The translations under genes and the position numbers were made by a program. A stretch of 64,000 nucleotides of DNA, from positions 40,473 to 104,472 of the forward strand of contig NZ_JBLKNX010000006.1 in the NCBI RefSeq assembly GCF_051414055.1, given 5' to 3'. Each line of letters opens with the position of its first letter. The first letter of the stretch is position 1. A model generated the notes under the pieces. The model had not been told where the DNA came from. It made no database searches and worked only from the letters and a program-made list of their open reading frames with translations. Of the stretch, positions 15,296 to 23,480 are shown one piece after another. Origin of the DNA: Halosimplex halobium. Lineage in GTDB: Archaea > Halobacteriota > Halobacteria > Halobacteriales > Haloarculaceae.

Positions 15296-16303
15296 ATGAC
15301 AGGCGGAGCCGACGACGACTCGGTGCTCGGCGAGGGACACGTCGCGCTCGTGACGGGGTCGACGAGCGGCATCGGCGCGGCGACGGCGCGCAACCTCGCT
15401 GCGACCGGGGCGACGGTCCTCGTCCACGGCCGCGACCGCGCGGCGGGCGAGGAACTGGTCGCCGACCTCCCCGGCGAGGGCCACGCCTTCTACGCGGCGG
15501 ACTACACCGACTTCGACGAGGTACGGCAACTGGCCGACGCCGTGCGGTCGGACTTCGACCGGCTGGACTGCCTCGTCAACAACGCCGGCACCTGGCAGGG
15601 CGAGCGCCGCCTCGTCGACGTGCCGGGGGGCGACGAGGGGGTCGAGATGACCGTCGCCGTCAACCACCTCGCCACCTTCCTGCTGACGAATCTGCTGGCC
15701 GATCGCCTCGCCGCGACGGGCGAGCGCCGGGCCGAGGAGCGAGGCGGTGAGGGGGAACGAGCCCGGGGAGAGGCCGACCCGACCGCCGACCCCGCCCGCG
15801 TCGTGACGGTCTCCTCGGACCTGCACCGGCGGGCGGAGCCGGGTATCGGGGCCGCGACCGGCGACGAGGGGCCGAGCGGCGTCGCCGCCTACGCCCACTC
15901 GAAGCTCGCGAACGTCCTGTTCACGTACGAACTCGCCCGGCGGCTCCCGGCGGGCGTGACGGCGACCTGCTGTCACCCGGGCGTGTCGCCGTCGACGGGG
16001 CTGTCGCGCGACGGGTCGTCGCTCGCCGAGCTCGGCTGGAAGCTGTTCGGCGTCGTCGGGCGGCTGACCGGACGCGTCGACACCGCCGCCGAGTCCGCCG
16101 AGACGGGGACGTACCTCGCCACCGCCCCCGACGTGACCGGCGTCTCCGGCGAGTACTTCGACGACTGCGAGGCCGTCCGGTCGGCCGAGGCGACCTACGA
16201 CCGCGACGCCCAGCGGGCCCTCTGGCGGGCGAGCGTCGAGTGGCTCGGCCTGGACGACGGCGAGGTCGTCGGCGCCGACGGCGAGCGGGCGCCGGAGGCG
16301 TAG
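15296..16303 (+). CDS. Short-chain dehydrogenase/reductase
   Basis: A 335-residue SDR oxidoreductase. The NAD(P)-binding motif TGSTSGIGAAT lies near residue 21 and NNAG near residue 94. The catalytic residues are Ser in VTVSSDLH and Tyr/Lys in YAHSKLAN. The chain is longer than a classical SDR, resembling retinol dehydrogenase/WWOX-type proteins. Residues 140-165 form a glutamate- and arginine-rich insert (RRAEERGGEGERARGEAD), probably a surface loop. The ATG at 15296 follows a short spacer after DUF3592. The gene is convergent with phzF. Substrate unknown. Confidence 0.85.
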   Translation: MTGGADDDSVLGEGHVALVTGSTSGIGAATARNLAATGATVLVHGRDRAAGEELVADLPGEGHAFYAADYTDFDEVRQLADAVRSDFDRLDCLVNNAGTWQGERRLVDVPGGDEGVEMTVAVNHLATFLLTNLLADRLAATGERRAEERGGEGERARGEADPTADPARVVTVSSDLHRRAEPGIGAATGDEGPSGVAAYAHSKLANVLFTYELARRLPAGVTATCCHPGVSPSTGLSRDGSSLAELGWKLFGVVGRLTGRVDTAAESAETGTYLATAPDVTGVSGEYFDDCEAVRSAEATYDRDAQRALWRASVEWLGLDDGEVVGADGERAPEA

Positions 16304-16330
16304 GTTCGCGGCGGGAGCGGAGCCGGGCGG

Positions 16331-17242
16331 TCAGACCAGGTTGCCCCGGGCGACCGGCCGGACCGTGCCGCCGACCTCGACGACGATGCTCCCGGCGTCG
16401 GCGCTCTCGCGGGCGCGGAGGTCGAGCAGCGACGGCCGTCCCATCTCGTAGCCCTGTTCGACGCGCACGTCGACGGGACCGGTGCCGAGATAGCCGTGGC
16501 GGTGGAGATACGCCGCGAGGCAGCCGTTCGACGAGCCCGTCGCGGGGTCCTCGGGGACGCCGTAGTGGGGCGCGAACACCCGGACGGCGAGGTCGGTGTC
16601 GTCGCGCCGCGGATCGGGGCAGACGGCGAGGACGTTCTTCGCCTCGCGGTCGCCGGTGACGGCGTCGTAGGCGGCCCGGTCCACGCCGATCGACTCCAGA
16701 GCCGTGCGGTCGGTCAGCGGGGCGACGGTCGTCGGGAGTCCGGTCGAGACGACCTGGACCGGGAACTCGCGGTCGATGTCGGCCGCGTCGAGCCCGAGTA
16801 CGGCCGCCAGGTCCTCGTGAGCGAGTCGGTCGCCGAACGTCGGCGGCTGCTGGGTCATCCACAGCGTCTCGCGGCCGTCGCGCTCGCGGACCTCGACGGG
16901 CACCCTGCCCACGTCCAGGTCGAGGACCACCTCGTCGGGCCGGCCGTCGGCGAGGTGCTCGCGGATGGCGTGGGCGGTCCCGAGCGTCGGGTGGCCGGCG
17001 AAGGGGATCTCCGCCTCGGGCGTGAAGATCCGGACCGGCCACGTGTCGGGGTCGCCGTCGCCGGACGACGGGCCGGACGCGGCGTCGGTCTCGACGTAGG
17101 TCGTCTCGGAGAAGCCGATCTCGGCGGCGAATCGCTGCATCTCGTCGTCGTCGAGGTCGGCGGCGTCGGTGACGACCGCGAGCTGGTTGCCGGCGTAGCG
17201 CTCGCGGGCGAACACGTCGACGAGGTGGAGGGGCTGGGGCAT
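16331..17242 (-). CDS. PhzF family epimerase/isomerase
   Basis: A 303-residue member of the PhzF/diaminopimelate epimerase-like fold. The N-terminal lobe has VDVFARERYAGNQLAVV and the conserved glutamate in GFSETTYVE (about residue 45). The C-terminal lobe has VFAPHYGVPEDPATGSSNGCLAAYL, the family signature. PhzF proteins catalyse isomerisation in phenazine synthesis, but most family members, including archaeal ones, have unknown substrates. The start ATG (MPQPLHLVDVF) is preferred over a longer reading frame with an arginine-rich leader. No phenazine genes are nearby, so phenazine synthesis is not implied. Confidence 0.87.
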   Translation of the reverse strand: MPQPLHLVDVFARERYAGNQLAVVTDAADLDDDEMQRFAAEIGFSETTYVETDAASGPSSGDGDPDTWPVRIFTPEAEIPFAGHPTLGTAHAIREHLADGRPDEVVLDLDVGRVPVEVRERDGRETLWMTQQPPTFGDRLAHEDLAAVLGLDAADIDREFPVQVVSTGLPTTVAPLTDRTALESIGVDRAAYDAVTGDREAKNVLAVCPDPRRDDTDLAVRVFAPHYGVPEDPATGSSNGCLAAYLHRHGYLGTGPVDVRVEQGYEMGRPSLLDLRARESADAGSIVVEVGGTVRPVARGNLV

Positions 17243-17328
17243 GGCTCGCCCGACGTTCTCGGCGGCGGCCGAAAGCCGTTTCCGTCGCCCGTCAACGACT
17301 GGCACGGCGGAGGTCGGCGACCGGGGAC

Positions 17329-18243
17329 TCAGCCGCGGTCGGCGGGTTTCAGGAACCGCAGACAGAGGAAGTTGGGCGGTCCGTCGACGAACGGCTCGAT
17401 GCGGTCGGGTTCTCGCTCCGCGAAGGCGTCGGTGACGCCCGGTTCGAGGACCCGCTCGACGAGCAGGCCGGCGTCGGTCGCGGGCTCGAACACCGCCTGC
17501 AGCGGGCGCCGGTAGAACGGGACGACGAACGGCTCCTCGTCGCCCCAGTCGCGGTCCGCGCGCTCGACCCGCCCGTAGGTCGCGCCGTCGGCGAGCACGT
17601 GCTCGCGCGCGCCGTACTCGGCGTCGACGTAGTCGCGGACGGGGTGGCTCGTCGAGACGACGACGCGCCCGCCGGGGCGGAGGACGCGAGCGAACGCCTC
17701 GAAGACCGACGGCCAGTCCGCGACGTGCTCCAGCGCGAGCTGACAGAGGACCAGGTCGAAGCTCCCGTCGTCGAGGAAGGGCAGCCCCGCGGTCAGGTCG
17801 GCCTCGTGGACCGGTACTCCGGTGTCAGAGTCGCCGAACCGCTCGCGCGCCCGGGCGACCATCTCGGGGCTGGCGTCGACGCCGACGGCGTCGGCGCCCG
17901 AATCGATCAGCCGCTCGGTGTAGAACCCGTCGCCGCAGGCAGCGTCGAGGACCCTCACCCCCTCAAGCGCCGGCAACAGCTCCCGGACCGCCGGCCACTC
18001 GTAGTGCTCGCGGATCGCCGCGCCCGTGATGTCCTCGTACCCCGGCGCGAGGTCGTCGTAGGTGTCCCGCGCCGGCGGACCGTCGGGCGGCCGGTCGGCG
18101 TTCCCGTTCCGGTCGTCCGCCTGACTCCGTTCCTCGCCGTTCGGTTCGTCTCCGTCGTTCCGGTCGTCCGCCTGGCCCGTCCGGTCGTTCGCCCGGTCCT
18201 CGCCGGCCGGTTCCTCCCCGGATCTCGCGTCGTCGTCCGCCAT
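17329..18243 (-). CDS. Class I SAM-dependent methyltransferase with disordered N-terminus
   Basis: A 304-residue protein. Residues 60-304 form a class I methyltransferase with motif I VLDAACGDGFYTERL (about 98-112), the acidic loop VGVDASPEM, and the post-motif LVLCQLALEHVADW. Residues 1-57 are extremely acidic and low-complexity, with a partial repeat of ADDRN-rich units, and are probably disordered. The methylated substrate is unknown. The next gene on the same strand is the histidine kinase, about 75 nt upstream. Co-transcription is possible, but no functional link is evident. Confidence 0.85.
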   Translation of the reverse strand: MADDDARSGEEPAGEDRANDRTGQADDRNDGDEPNGEERSQADDRNGNADRPPDGPPARDTYDDLAPGYEDITGAAIREHYEWPAVRELLPALEGVRVLDAACGDGFYTERLIDSGADAVGVDASPEMVARARERFGDSDTGVPVHEADLTAGLPFLDDGSFDLVLCQLALEHVADWPSVFEAFARVLRPGGRVVVSTSHPVRDYVDAEYGAREHVLADGATYGRVERADRDWGDEEPFVVPFYRRPLQAVFEPATDAGLLVERVLEPGVTDAFAEREPDRIEPFVDGPPNFLCLRFLKPADRG

Positions 18244-18319
18244 CGTGTCAGCGAATCGTCTATCGGCGTGATATACTTTCTCGGGGGCGGCCGGGAGCCG
18301 TCCCGGGGAGCCGGCGGCG

Positions 18320-20170
18320 CTACTCCGCCAGTTCGTCGCCGCGGGTGACGCCGGTGAACTCGAAGCGGGCGCCGCCGGCCTCGCTCTCGGTCGCGCGCAC
18401 GTCCCACCCGTGGGCGTCGGCGATCTCGGCGACGATGGGGAGGCCGAAGCCGGTGCCGCCGTCCTCGCCCGTCACGCCGCGCTCGAACACCCGGTCGCGC
18501 ACGTCCTCGGGGATTCCGGCCCCGTTGTCTTCGACGTAGAATCCGGGGTCGCTCTCCGGGAGCGTCCCGACGCGGACGGTCACGTCGTCGCCGCCGTGCT
18601 CGACGGCGTTGCGGAAGCAGTTCTCGAACAGGCGCCGGAGCCGGTCGGCGTCGCCCCGGACCGAGTACGCCCAGTCGGTCGCGAGCGTCGCCCCGGCGGT
18701 GTCGACGGCCTCCCAGGCGGCCTCGGCCTGGTCGCGACCGGTGATCCACTCCAGTTCGTCGATGTGGCTGCCCTCGCGGGCGTAGGTGAGCACCTCGTCG
18801 ACGATGGCCTCGATGCGGTCGTGCATCGCCGCGACCTCCTCCAGTTCGGACTCGTCGCCCGTCCGCCAGTACAGGTCCAGCCGGCTCTTGGCGACGTTCA
18901 GCGGGTTGCGCAGGTCGTGGCTGAGGATGCCGGCGAACTCCTCCAGCCGCTCGTTCTGGCGGTCGAGCTCGCGCTCGCGGCGCTTCTGTTCGGTCACGTC
19001 GACGGTGACGCCGACGATCCCCCGGGCGCGGCCCTCGTCGTCGTACCACGGCGCCTTGGTCGTCTGGAAGAAGAGATCCTGGCCGTTGGGCGGCTGGGCG
19101 TGCTCGAGCCGGTCGCGGATCGGCTCGCCGCTCTCGACGACCTCGCGGTCGTCGGCCACCGCCTCGGCGGCGTTGTCCGCCTCGTAGAGGTCGAAGTCGG
19201 TCTTGCCCACCACGTCCTCCGGGGAGTGGAGGATCTTCCCCTCCGGCGACTCGATGAACGGCTCGACCACGTCCTCGCTGACGAGGACGTGGCGGCTCTC
19301 GGTGTCCTTGAAGTACACCGACATCGGGACGTGCTCGACCAGCGAGCGCAGCATCGCGGCCTCGTCGCCGCCGGGCGGGTCGGCCCGCCGCCCGGACGGC
19401 TCGGGCGCGGGCACGTCCGCGACGAGGTAGCCCGTCCCCGTGCGGTCGTCGACGAACAGGTCGACCTCGGTCTTGAACGCGGTCCCGTCGGCGCCGGTGC
19501 AGTGCCACTCGCGGCTCTCGTAGTTGCCGCCGCGGGCGCGCTCGACCATCGTCTCGACCGGGTCGGCGTCGGGGTCGATCCACTCCAGATGTTCCTCGCC
19601 GTCGGCCCCCCGGCCCTGCCCGCGCAGTTCCTCGGTGATGTCCGTCACGAGCAGGTCCCGGACGGTCGCGTCGGCCAGGTCCGCCGGCTCCCACCCCCAC
19701 CGGTCGTAGAACAGCTCGTTGGCGTCCCGGAGCGCGAGCGTCTCCGGGTCGAAGGCGACGACCGCCTCGTCGGCGAAGTCCGCCAGCCGCCACGCGGTCG
19801 CCGCGGAGGCGTCCTCGGCGAGCCGCTCGACCTCGACCGGGAGTACCGTCCCGAGGTCCGCGTCCGGGTGGACGCGGGCGGCCCGGGCGTCGCCGGCCAC
19901 CCGCTCGACGGCCGCCCGCGCCAGCCCCCCGGCGACCACGACGACCCCCACGGCGCGGTCGATCTCCCTGATCCGCTCGTAGTCCGCCACGCTCGAACAG
20001 ACGAGACACTCGGGTTCGATGGTTTCCCGGTCGCCCCCGAGGCTGTCGATACCCCCCTGTTCGACGACCGCGACGGCGCCGTCCCCCGACAGCGCCGCCG
20101 CGAGCCGGTCGCGGTCGCCGCGGTCGCCCACGACCGCGACGCCGACTGGGTCGTCCCGTGTCTCCTGCAT
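18320..20170 (-). CDS. PAS-domain sensor histidine kinase
   Basis: A soluble 616-residue sensor kinase. The N-terminal ~120 residues resemble a degenerate receiver domain. Two PAS domains follow (about 135-260 and 290-405, the second ending in GIVGVTVDVTEQKRR). A HisKA domain carries the phospho-acceptor His in GILSHDLRNPLN (near residue 420). The HATPase domain has the N box NCFRNAVEHG, G1 DNGAGIP and G2 GTGFGLPI. No transmembrane helix is visible, so it probably senses a cytoplasmic signal. The start ATG at 20170 replaces a longer frame that would read through the promoter region. No cognate regulator is adjacent; a stand-alone receiver is encoded at 24.8-25.2 kb. Confidence 0.92.
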   Translation of the reverse strand: MQETRDDPVGVAVVGDRGDRDRLAAALSGDGAVAVVEQGGIDSLGGDRETIEPECLVCSSVADYERIREIDRAVGVVVVAGGLARAAVERVAGDARAARVHPDADLGTVLPVEVERLAEDASAATAWRLADFADEAVVAFDPETLALRDANELFYDRWGWEPADLADATVRDLLVTDITEELRGQGRGADGEEHLEWIDPDADPVETMVERARGGNYESREWHCTGADGTAFKTEVDLFVDDRTGTGYLVADVPAPEPSGRRADPPGGDEAAMLRSLVEHVPMSVYFKDTESRHVLVSEDVVEPFIESPEGKILHSPEDVVGKTDFDLYEADNAAEAVADDREVVESGEPIRDRLEHAQPPNGQDLFFQTTKAPWYDDEGRARGIVGVTVDVTEQKRRERELDRQNERLEEFAGILSHDLRNPLNVAKSRLDLYWRTGDESELEEVAAMHDRIEAIVDEVLTYAREGSHIDELEWITGRDQAEAAWEAVDTAGATLATDWAYSVRGDADRLRRLFENCFRNAVEHGGDDVTVRVGTLPESDPGFYVEDNGAGIPEDVRDRVFERGVTGEDGGTGFGLPIVAEIADAHGWDVRATESEAGGARFEFTGVTRGDELAE

Positions 20171-20388
20171 CGGCACCGTCTTCGCTCGGCCCTGTGAAAT
20201 ACTTCCCGACAGTACATTCCCCGGTGAAATGTGGATATTCCCACAGCCGTCCGGAGATCCCACCGACGCGACCGGGCTTCAACGCCGTCCGCCGGCGGCA
20301 CAGAGGAAACCTGCTCCGCAGATCGGCCGGGTCGGGCGTCCCCCGGATCGAACCGCCTATATTCCTCGGCGAGCGCCTGAGTAATATC

Positions 20389-20565
20389 ATGCCGAAGATC
20401 AGCGTGGAGGTGCCCCAGGAGTTGCTGGACGACCTCGACGAACACGTCGGCGAGGACGGGAAGTTCGTCAACCGCAGCGAGGCGATCCGCGCGTCGATGC
20501 GCAAGACGCTCGATATGCTCGACGACATCGACGCCCGGCAGGGCCGCATGGAGGAGGAGCGATGA
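20389..20565 (+). CDS. Ribbon-helix-helix (CopG-type) transcriptional regulator
   Basis: A 58-residue RHH protein: the strand MPKISVEVP is followed by helices LLDDLDEHVG and VNRSEAIRASMRKTL, the compact dimer form of small archaeal repressors. A TATA box (CTATATTC, 20358-20365) lies 28 nt before the ATG, predicting leaderless transcription. The stop overlaps the start of the VUT transporter by 4 nt, so it is likely a dedicated regulator of that operon. A weak palindrome, GTGGATATTCCCAC, lies further upstream. Confidence 0.87.
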   Translation: MPKISVEVPQELLDDLDEHVGEDGKFVNRSEAIRASMRKTLDMLDDIDARQGRMEEER

Positions 20566-21272
20566 GCGAGTCCCGCCCCGCGCTCTCGCCGGAGCAGGTC
20601 GGGCTCGTCGGCCTGTTCGTTACCGCCATCGTCACCGCCCAGTTGACCGCCTCGAAGCTGCTGATGTTTCAGCTACCCGTCGAGCTGCCGCTGGCCGGCG
20701 GCGCGCTCGTGCTCCCGGGCGCGGCGCTGGCCTACGCGCTGACCTTCTTCGCCTCGGACTGCTACTCGGAGCTGTACGGCCGCAAGGCCGCCACCGTCGT
20801 CGTCAACGTCGGCTTCCTGATGAACCTCGTCATGCTCGTGCTCGTCTGGAGCACCATCGAGGCGCCGGCCCTGCCCCAGTCCGCCCCCGGCCAGATCGAC
20901 CTCGCGGCGTTCCGGAACGTGCTCGGCTCCGGCACCGCCATCGTCGTCGCCAGCCTCTCGGCGTACGTCGTCAGCCAGAACTGGGACGTGTTCGCCTTCC
21001 ACTGGATCCGCGAGGCCACCGACGGCGACCACCTCTGGCTCCGCAACATCGGCTCGACCGCCACCAGCCAGCTCGTCGACACGGTCATCTTCATCCTCGT
21101 CGGCTTCGTCCTCCTCGGCTCGACGTCGCTGTCCGGCGCCGTCGCCCTCATCGCCGGCCAGTACCTCTTCAAACTGTTCGTCGCCGTCGCCGACACCCCC
21201 TTCGTCTACGCCGTCGTCGGCGCCGTCCGCTCCCGGGAATCGGCCTCCGCCACCGCCTACTCCCCCGAGTGA
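20562..21272 (+). CDS. VUT family transporter (queuosine/archaeosine precursor uptake type)
   Basis: A 236-residue membrane protein with six or seven hydrophobic segments. It has the YhhQ/VUT signature, including VTAQLTASKLL near residue 25 and DCYSELYGRK near residue 66. Bacterial YhhQ imports queuosine precursors; haloarchaeal homologues may carry deazaguanine precursors of archaeosine, which is inference. It is co-transcribed with the RHH regulator (4-nt overlap). The C-terminus ends shortly before hairpin element C. Membrane-embedded in the cytoplasmic membrane. Confidence 0.85.
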   Translation: MSESRPALSPEQVGLVGLFVTAIVTAQLTASKLLMFQLPVELPLAGGALVLPGAALAYALTFFASDCYSELYGRKAATVVVNVGFLMNLVMLVLVWSTIEAPALPQSAPGQIDLAAFRNVLGSGTAIVVASLSAYVVSQNWDVFAFHWIREATDGDHLWLRNIGSTATSQLVDTVIFILVGFVLLGSTSLSGAVALIAGQYLFKLFVAVADTPFVYAVVGAVRSRESASATAYSPE

Positions 21273-21354
21273 GGGTGCGTGTTCGGTTCTGTTCTGTTCG
21301 CTTCTGGTACTGTGGCGCGAGTGGCGTGACCCTCACCGCGGAACCATCGAGTGC

Positions 21355-21714
21355 TGAAAGCCCTCGGCCCGCTCGCGGTCGCTGAGCGACATATCCGCGC
21401 TCTCGGCACCGCCCGCGCGGATAGGGGTCGCTCAGACGACTGAACAAGCGCGAGCGCGCCTCGCCCTTTCATACGGATTATTGCAAGCGTTTACCGGGTC
21501 GACCGCACGCAGTCGTGCGACCGATCCCGGAATGTCTTGCAATAATCCGTATCAGTCCACCAGAACCGCACAGCGCTGCCACGGCACTGCAACCGCACAG
21601 CACCGCAGGGGTCCTCACACCTCCCCAGCCTCTTGCGCTCCGCGCGCCTACGGCGTGCGGTGCTCATCCCTCGCGCGATGCTGTCGCGAGACGAGACTCG
21701 CGACAGCGCGCGCC
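21355..21714 (+). repeat. Dispersed intergenic hairpin element, copy C, split by a MITE
   Basis: Same orientation as copy A. The TGAAAG...CTTTCA hairpin spans 21355-21471, with TATCCGCGC pairing with GCGCGGATA in its inner stem. At CTTTCA the element is interrupted by the 80-bp MITE and resumes as TCAGTCCACC at 21552. The CGGGAGAG palindrome seen in A and B is missing. The 3' part ends with CATCCCTCGCGCG and a stem GTCGCGAG/CTCGCGAC, where the sequence differs from the other copies but pairing is kept. It lies between convergent genes. Confidence 0.85.
21472..21551. mobile_element. 80-bp MITE with 16-bp terminal inverted repeats
   Basis: The outer 16 bp are perfect inverted repeats: TACGGATTATTGCAAG (21472-21487) and its complement at 21536-21551. 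The interior is also nearly palindromic. The trinucleotide TCA occurs immediately on both sides (21469-21471 and 21552-21554), and the uninterrupted sequence CTTTCAGTCC of the other element copies shows the exact pre-insertion target. The element is non-coding, so it would be mobilised in trans by an unidentified transposase. A 3-bp T-N-A-type target duplication fits some IS5-family groups, which is only a hint. Confidence 0.9.
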
Positions 21715-21769
21715 AGTTCGACTGTCGCACGGCTACAGGCGAAGCGAGGATGCCGAGAGGAACGGACAG

Positions 21770-22321
21770 TCACTCGCGGTCGACGTCGAGCGCGTCGAAC
21801 GCGCGGGCGGGGTCGCCGTCCATGCGGTCGAGGAGGTCGACGACGCGGGCGCGGGTGTCGGCGTCGACTGTGACGTGGACGACGCCCTCGCCGGGTTGGC
21901 CGTAGAGGACGCTGGCGCCCGCCGGCGCGGCGGCGATGGCGGGCAGGGCGGCCAGGTCCTCCTCGCCGTCGACGCGGACGAGCGTCCGCTCGCCGGCGGC
22001 GAGCGCGTCGACCAGCGCGTCCAGCAGCGCGGCGGTGAGCGTCGCGGGCGGGTTCTCGATGGCGCGGACGCGGTCGAAGCGGTCGTCCGCGATCCCTTCG
22101 CTGACCTCGTCGTCGACGGCGGCGCGCTCGGTGCGCTCGTCGACGAACGCCAGGTCGGGGACGCGGCCCGCCTCGAGAGTGTGGTAGGTGACGATGTCGC
22201 CGACGGTGACGAGGGGGTCGCCGGCGGCGGCGAGAACGGCGGCCGTGTCGGTCGAGACGGGGCCGAACGGGTCTTTCAGCTCCGAACGGAGCGCGGGCTG
22301 GAGTTCGAGGACGACGGTCAC
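21770..22321 (-). CDS. GTP-dependent dephospho-CoA kinase (DUF359)
   Basis: A 183-residue archaeal DUF359 protein. This family was identified as the GTP-dependent dephospho-CoA kinase that completes coenzyme A synthesis in archaea. Visible blocks are VTVGDIVTYHTLEAGRVPDLAFVDERTER (split, about 39-67), IENPPATLT near residue 88, and RVDGEEDLAALPAI, VLYGQPGEGVV and VTVDADTRARV toward the C-terminus. The GTG start lies 1 nt after the spt4 stop, placing it at the end of the aIF2-gamma / PIN / rpo7 / spt4 operon, a widely conserved arrangement in haloarchaea. Confidence 0.9.
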   Translation of the reverse strand: MTVVLELQPALRSELKDPFGPVSTDTAAVLAAAGDPLVTVGDIVTYHTLEAGRVPDLAFVDERTERAAVDDEVSEGIADDRFDRVRAIENPPATLTAALLDALVDALAAGERTLVRVDGEEDLAALPAIAAAPAGASVLYGQPGEGVVHVTVDADTRARVVDLLDRMDGDPARAFDALDVDRE

Positions 22322-22322
22322 G

Positions 22323-22520
22323 CTAGCGGACCTTCAGCGCGTAGCGGCCGGGCTCGGTGACGCCCATCTCCTCGGCGATCTCCGAGCGGTCGGGGTGGCT
22401 GATGACGACGAACCCCGCCCAGTCCTCCGTCAGCGACGACGACCCGCAGGCGACGCAGGTCTCGGCCTCCTCGGAGTCCTGCACGCGGTGGCACTCGCGA
22501 CAGACTAGCCTGTCGGCCAT
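22323..22520 (-). CDS. spt4: Transcription elongation factor Spt4
   Basis: A 65-residue Spt4/RpoE'' protein with two Cys pairs forming a zinc ribbon (CREC near residue 7 and CVAC near residue 22), followed by the Spt5-binding strand region (TEDWAGFVVISHPDRSEIAEEM). It binds Spt5 and supports processive RNA polymerase in archaea and eukaryotes. The start codon overlaps the rpo7 stop by 1 nt and the DUF359 gene follows directly. This gene order (rpo7-spt4) is conserved across archaea. Confidence 0.95.
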   Translation of the reverse strand: MADRLVCRECHRVQDSEEAETCVACGSSSLTEDWAGFVVISHPDRSEIAEEMGVTEPGRYALKVR

Positions 22521-23098
22521 CAGTCCTCACCCGCTTCCGCGGCGGCCTCGCGTTTCTGGCGCTCCTCCTCGAGCCAGCCGTGCTTGCCGAGCCCGACCTG
22601 CTTGGCCGTGAGGCCGATCTTCGAGTCCCGGGGGTTGCGCTCGTCGATGCTCTTGGTGACGATGCGCGCCCGGACGGCGTCGCCGACCCCCAGCGTGCGG
22701 TTGGAGTCCCGCGAGGAGAGCATCTGGCCCTCCTCGTCGTAGGCGAGGTACTCGTCGGAGATCTGCGAGACGTGCAGCAGGCCGTCGACGGGGCCGATCC
22801 CGACGAAGGCGCCGAAGTTGACGACCTCGACGACCTCGCCGTCGACGACCTCCTGCATCTGGGGGTCGAAGGTCAGCGCGTCGAACTCGGCGGTGAAGTA
22901 GACGCCCTCCTTCCCGGGGACGACCGCCCCCTCGCCGATGTCGTGGACGTCGATCACCGAGACGACCGAGCCGACGTCTTCGTCCATCCGTCCCTCGAGC
23001 TTGTCCTGCAGGAGCCGTTTGACCAGCCCCGGCGTCACGTCCGCCAGGTGTTCCGGCGGCACTTCGACCGTATCGCGGAGTGTAACCCGTTTGTACAT
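22520..23098 (-). CDS. rpo7: DNA-directed RNA polymerase subunit Rpo7 (E')
   Basis: Subunit E' (192 residues) of archaeal RNA polymerase, forming the stalk with Rpo4. The N-terminal RNP-like domain starts MYKRVTLRDTVEVPPEHL. An S1 RNA-binding domain follows in about residues 80-165, with GEVVEVVNFGAFVGIGPVDG (residues near 87-106), then the C-terminal charged tail. It lies between the PIN gene (1 nt upstream) and spt4. The length agrees with family norms. Confidence 0.95.
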   Translation of the reverse strand: MYKRVTLRDTVEVPPEHLADVTPGLVKRLLQDKLEGRMDEDVGSVVSVIDVHDIGEGAVVPGKEGVYFTAEFDALTFDPQMQEVVDGEVVEVVNFGAFVGIGPVDGLLHVSQISDEYLAYDEEGQMLSSRDSNRTLGVGDAVRARIVTKSIDERNPRDSKIGLTAKQVGLGKHGWLEEERQKREAAAEAGED

Positions 23099-23099
23099 G

Positions 23100-23480
23100 T
23101 TATGGTTGAGTGACTGCGAGTTTGTTCCCGGCCCGTAAACTAACTACCGGAATACCGGCGTCGAGCAGCCGGCCCTTGAGCGGACCGTCGTTCGTGACAG
23201 CGTGCGAAACGTCCTCCCGTCCGGCGACCTCGACCACCGCGTCGTCGGCGTAGCCCGCCTCGTGGCCGACCGGCTCGCAGCGGTCGGCCGCCAGGTCCAG
23301 CCCGACGCTGGCCGCGGCCGCCTCCTTCCCCTGCCCGTCGGCGAGCGTCGCGAGTTCGTCGCGGACCGCCTCGGGGACCAGCAGCTCGTCGTCCCCGAGC
23401 AGCCGCTCGAGCTCCTCGAACACGCGAACGTCGCATTCGACGGGCATCATCAGTGCGTTCGTGTCCATGACGACGCTCAT
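23100..23480 (-). CDS. PIN-domain protein of the aIF2-gamma operon (Fcf1-like)
   Basis: A 126-residue PIN-fold protein. Acidic residues expected of the fold occur in MDTNALMMP (Asp6), VRDELATLA (Glu near 42), YADDAVVEVA (Asp near 79), and VTNDGPLKG (Asp near 98). This type resembles the Fcf1/Utp24 (VapC9-like) PIN nucleases that act in rRNA processing, and the operon context supports a housekeeping role over a toxin. The start overlaps the aIF2-gamma stop by 4 nt, and rpo7 begins 1 nt after the stop. Exact substrate not known. Confidence 0.88.
   Translation of the reverse strand: MSVVMDTNALMMPVECDVRVFEELERLLGDDELLVPEAVRDELATLADGQGKEAAAASVGLDLAADRCEPVGHEAGYADDAVVEVAGREDVSHAVTNDGPLKGRLLDAGIPVVSLRAGNKLAVTQP

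Noticed and set aside
20211..20250. Palindrome GTGGATATTCCCAC upstream of the RHH gene as a sure operator
   Set aside because: It is short and imperfect and lies more than 100 bp from the predicted TATA box, so it is noted only as weak.
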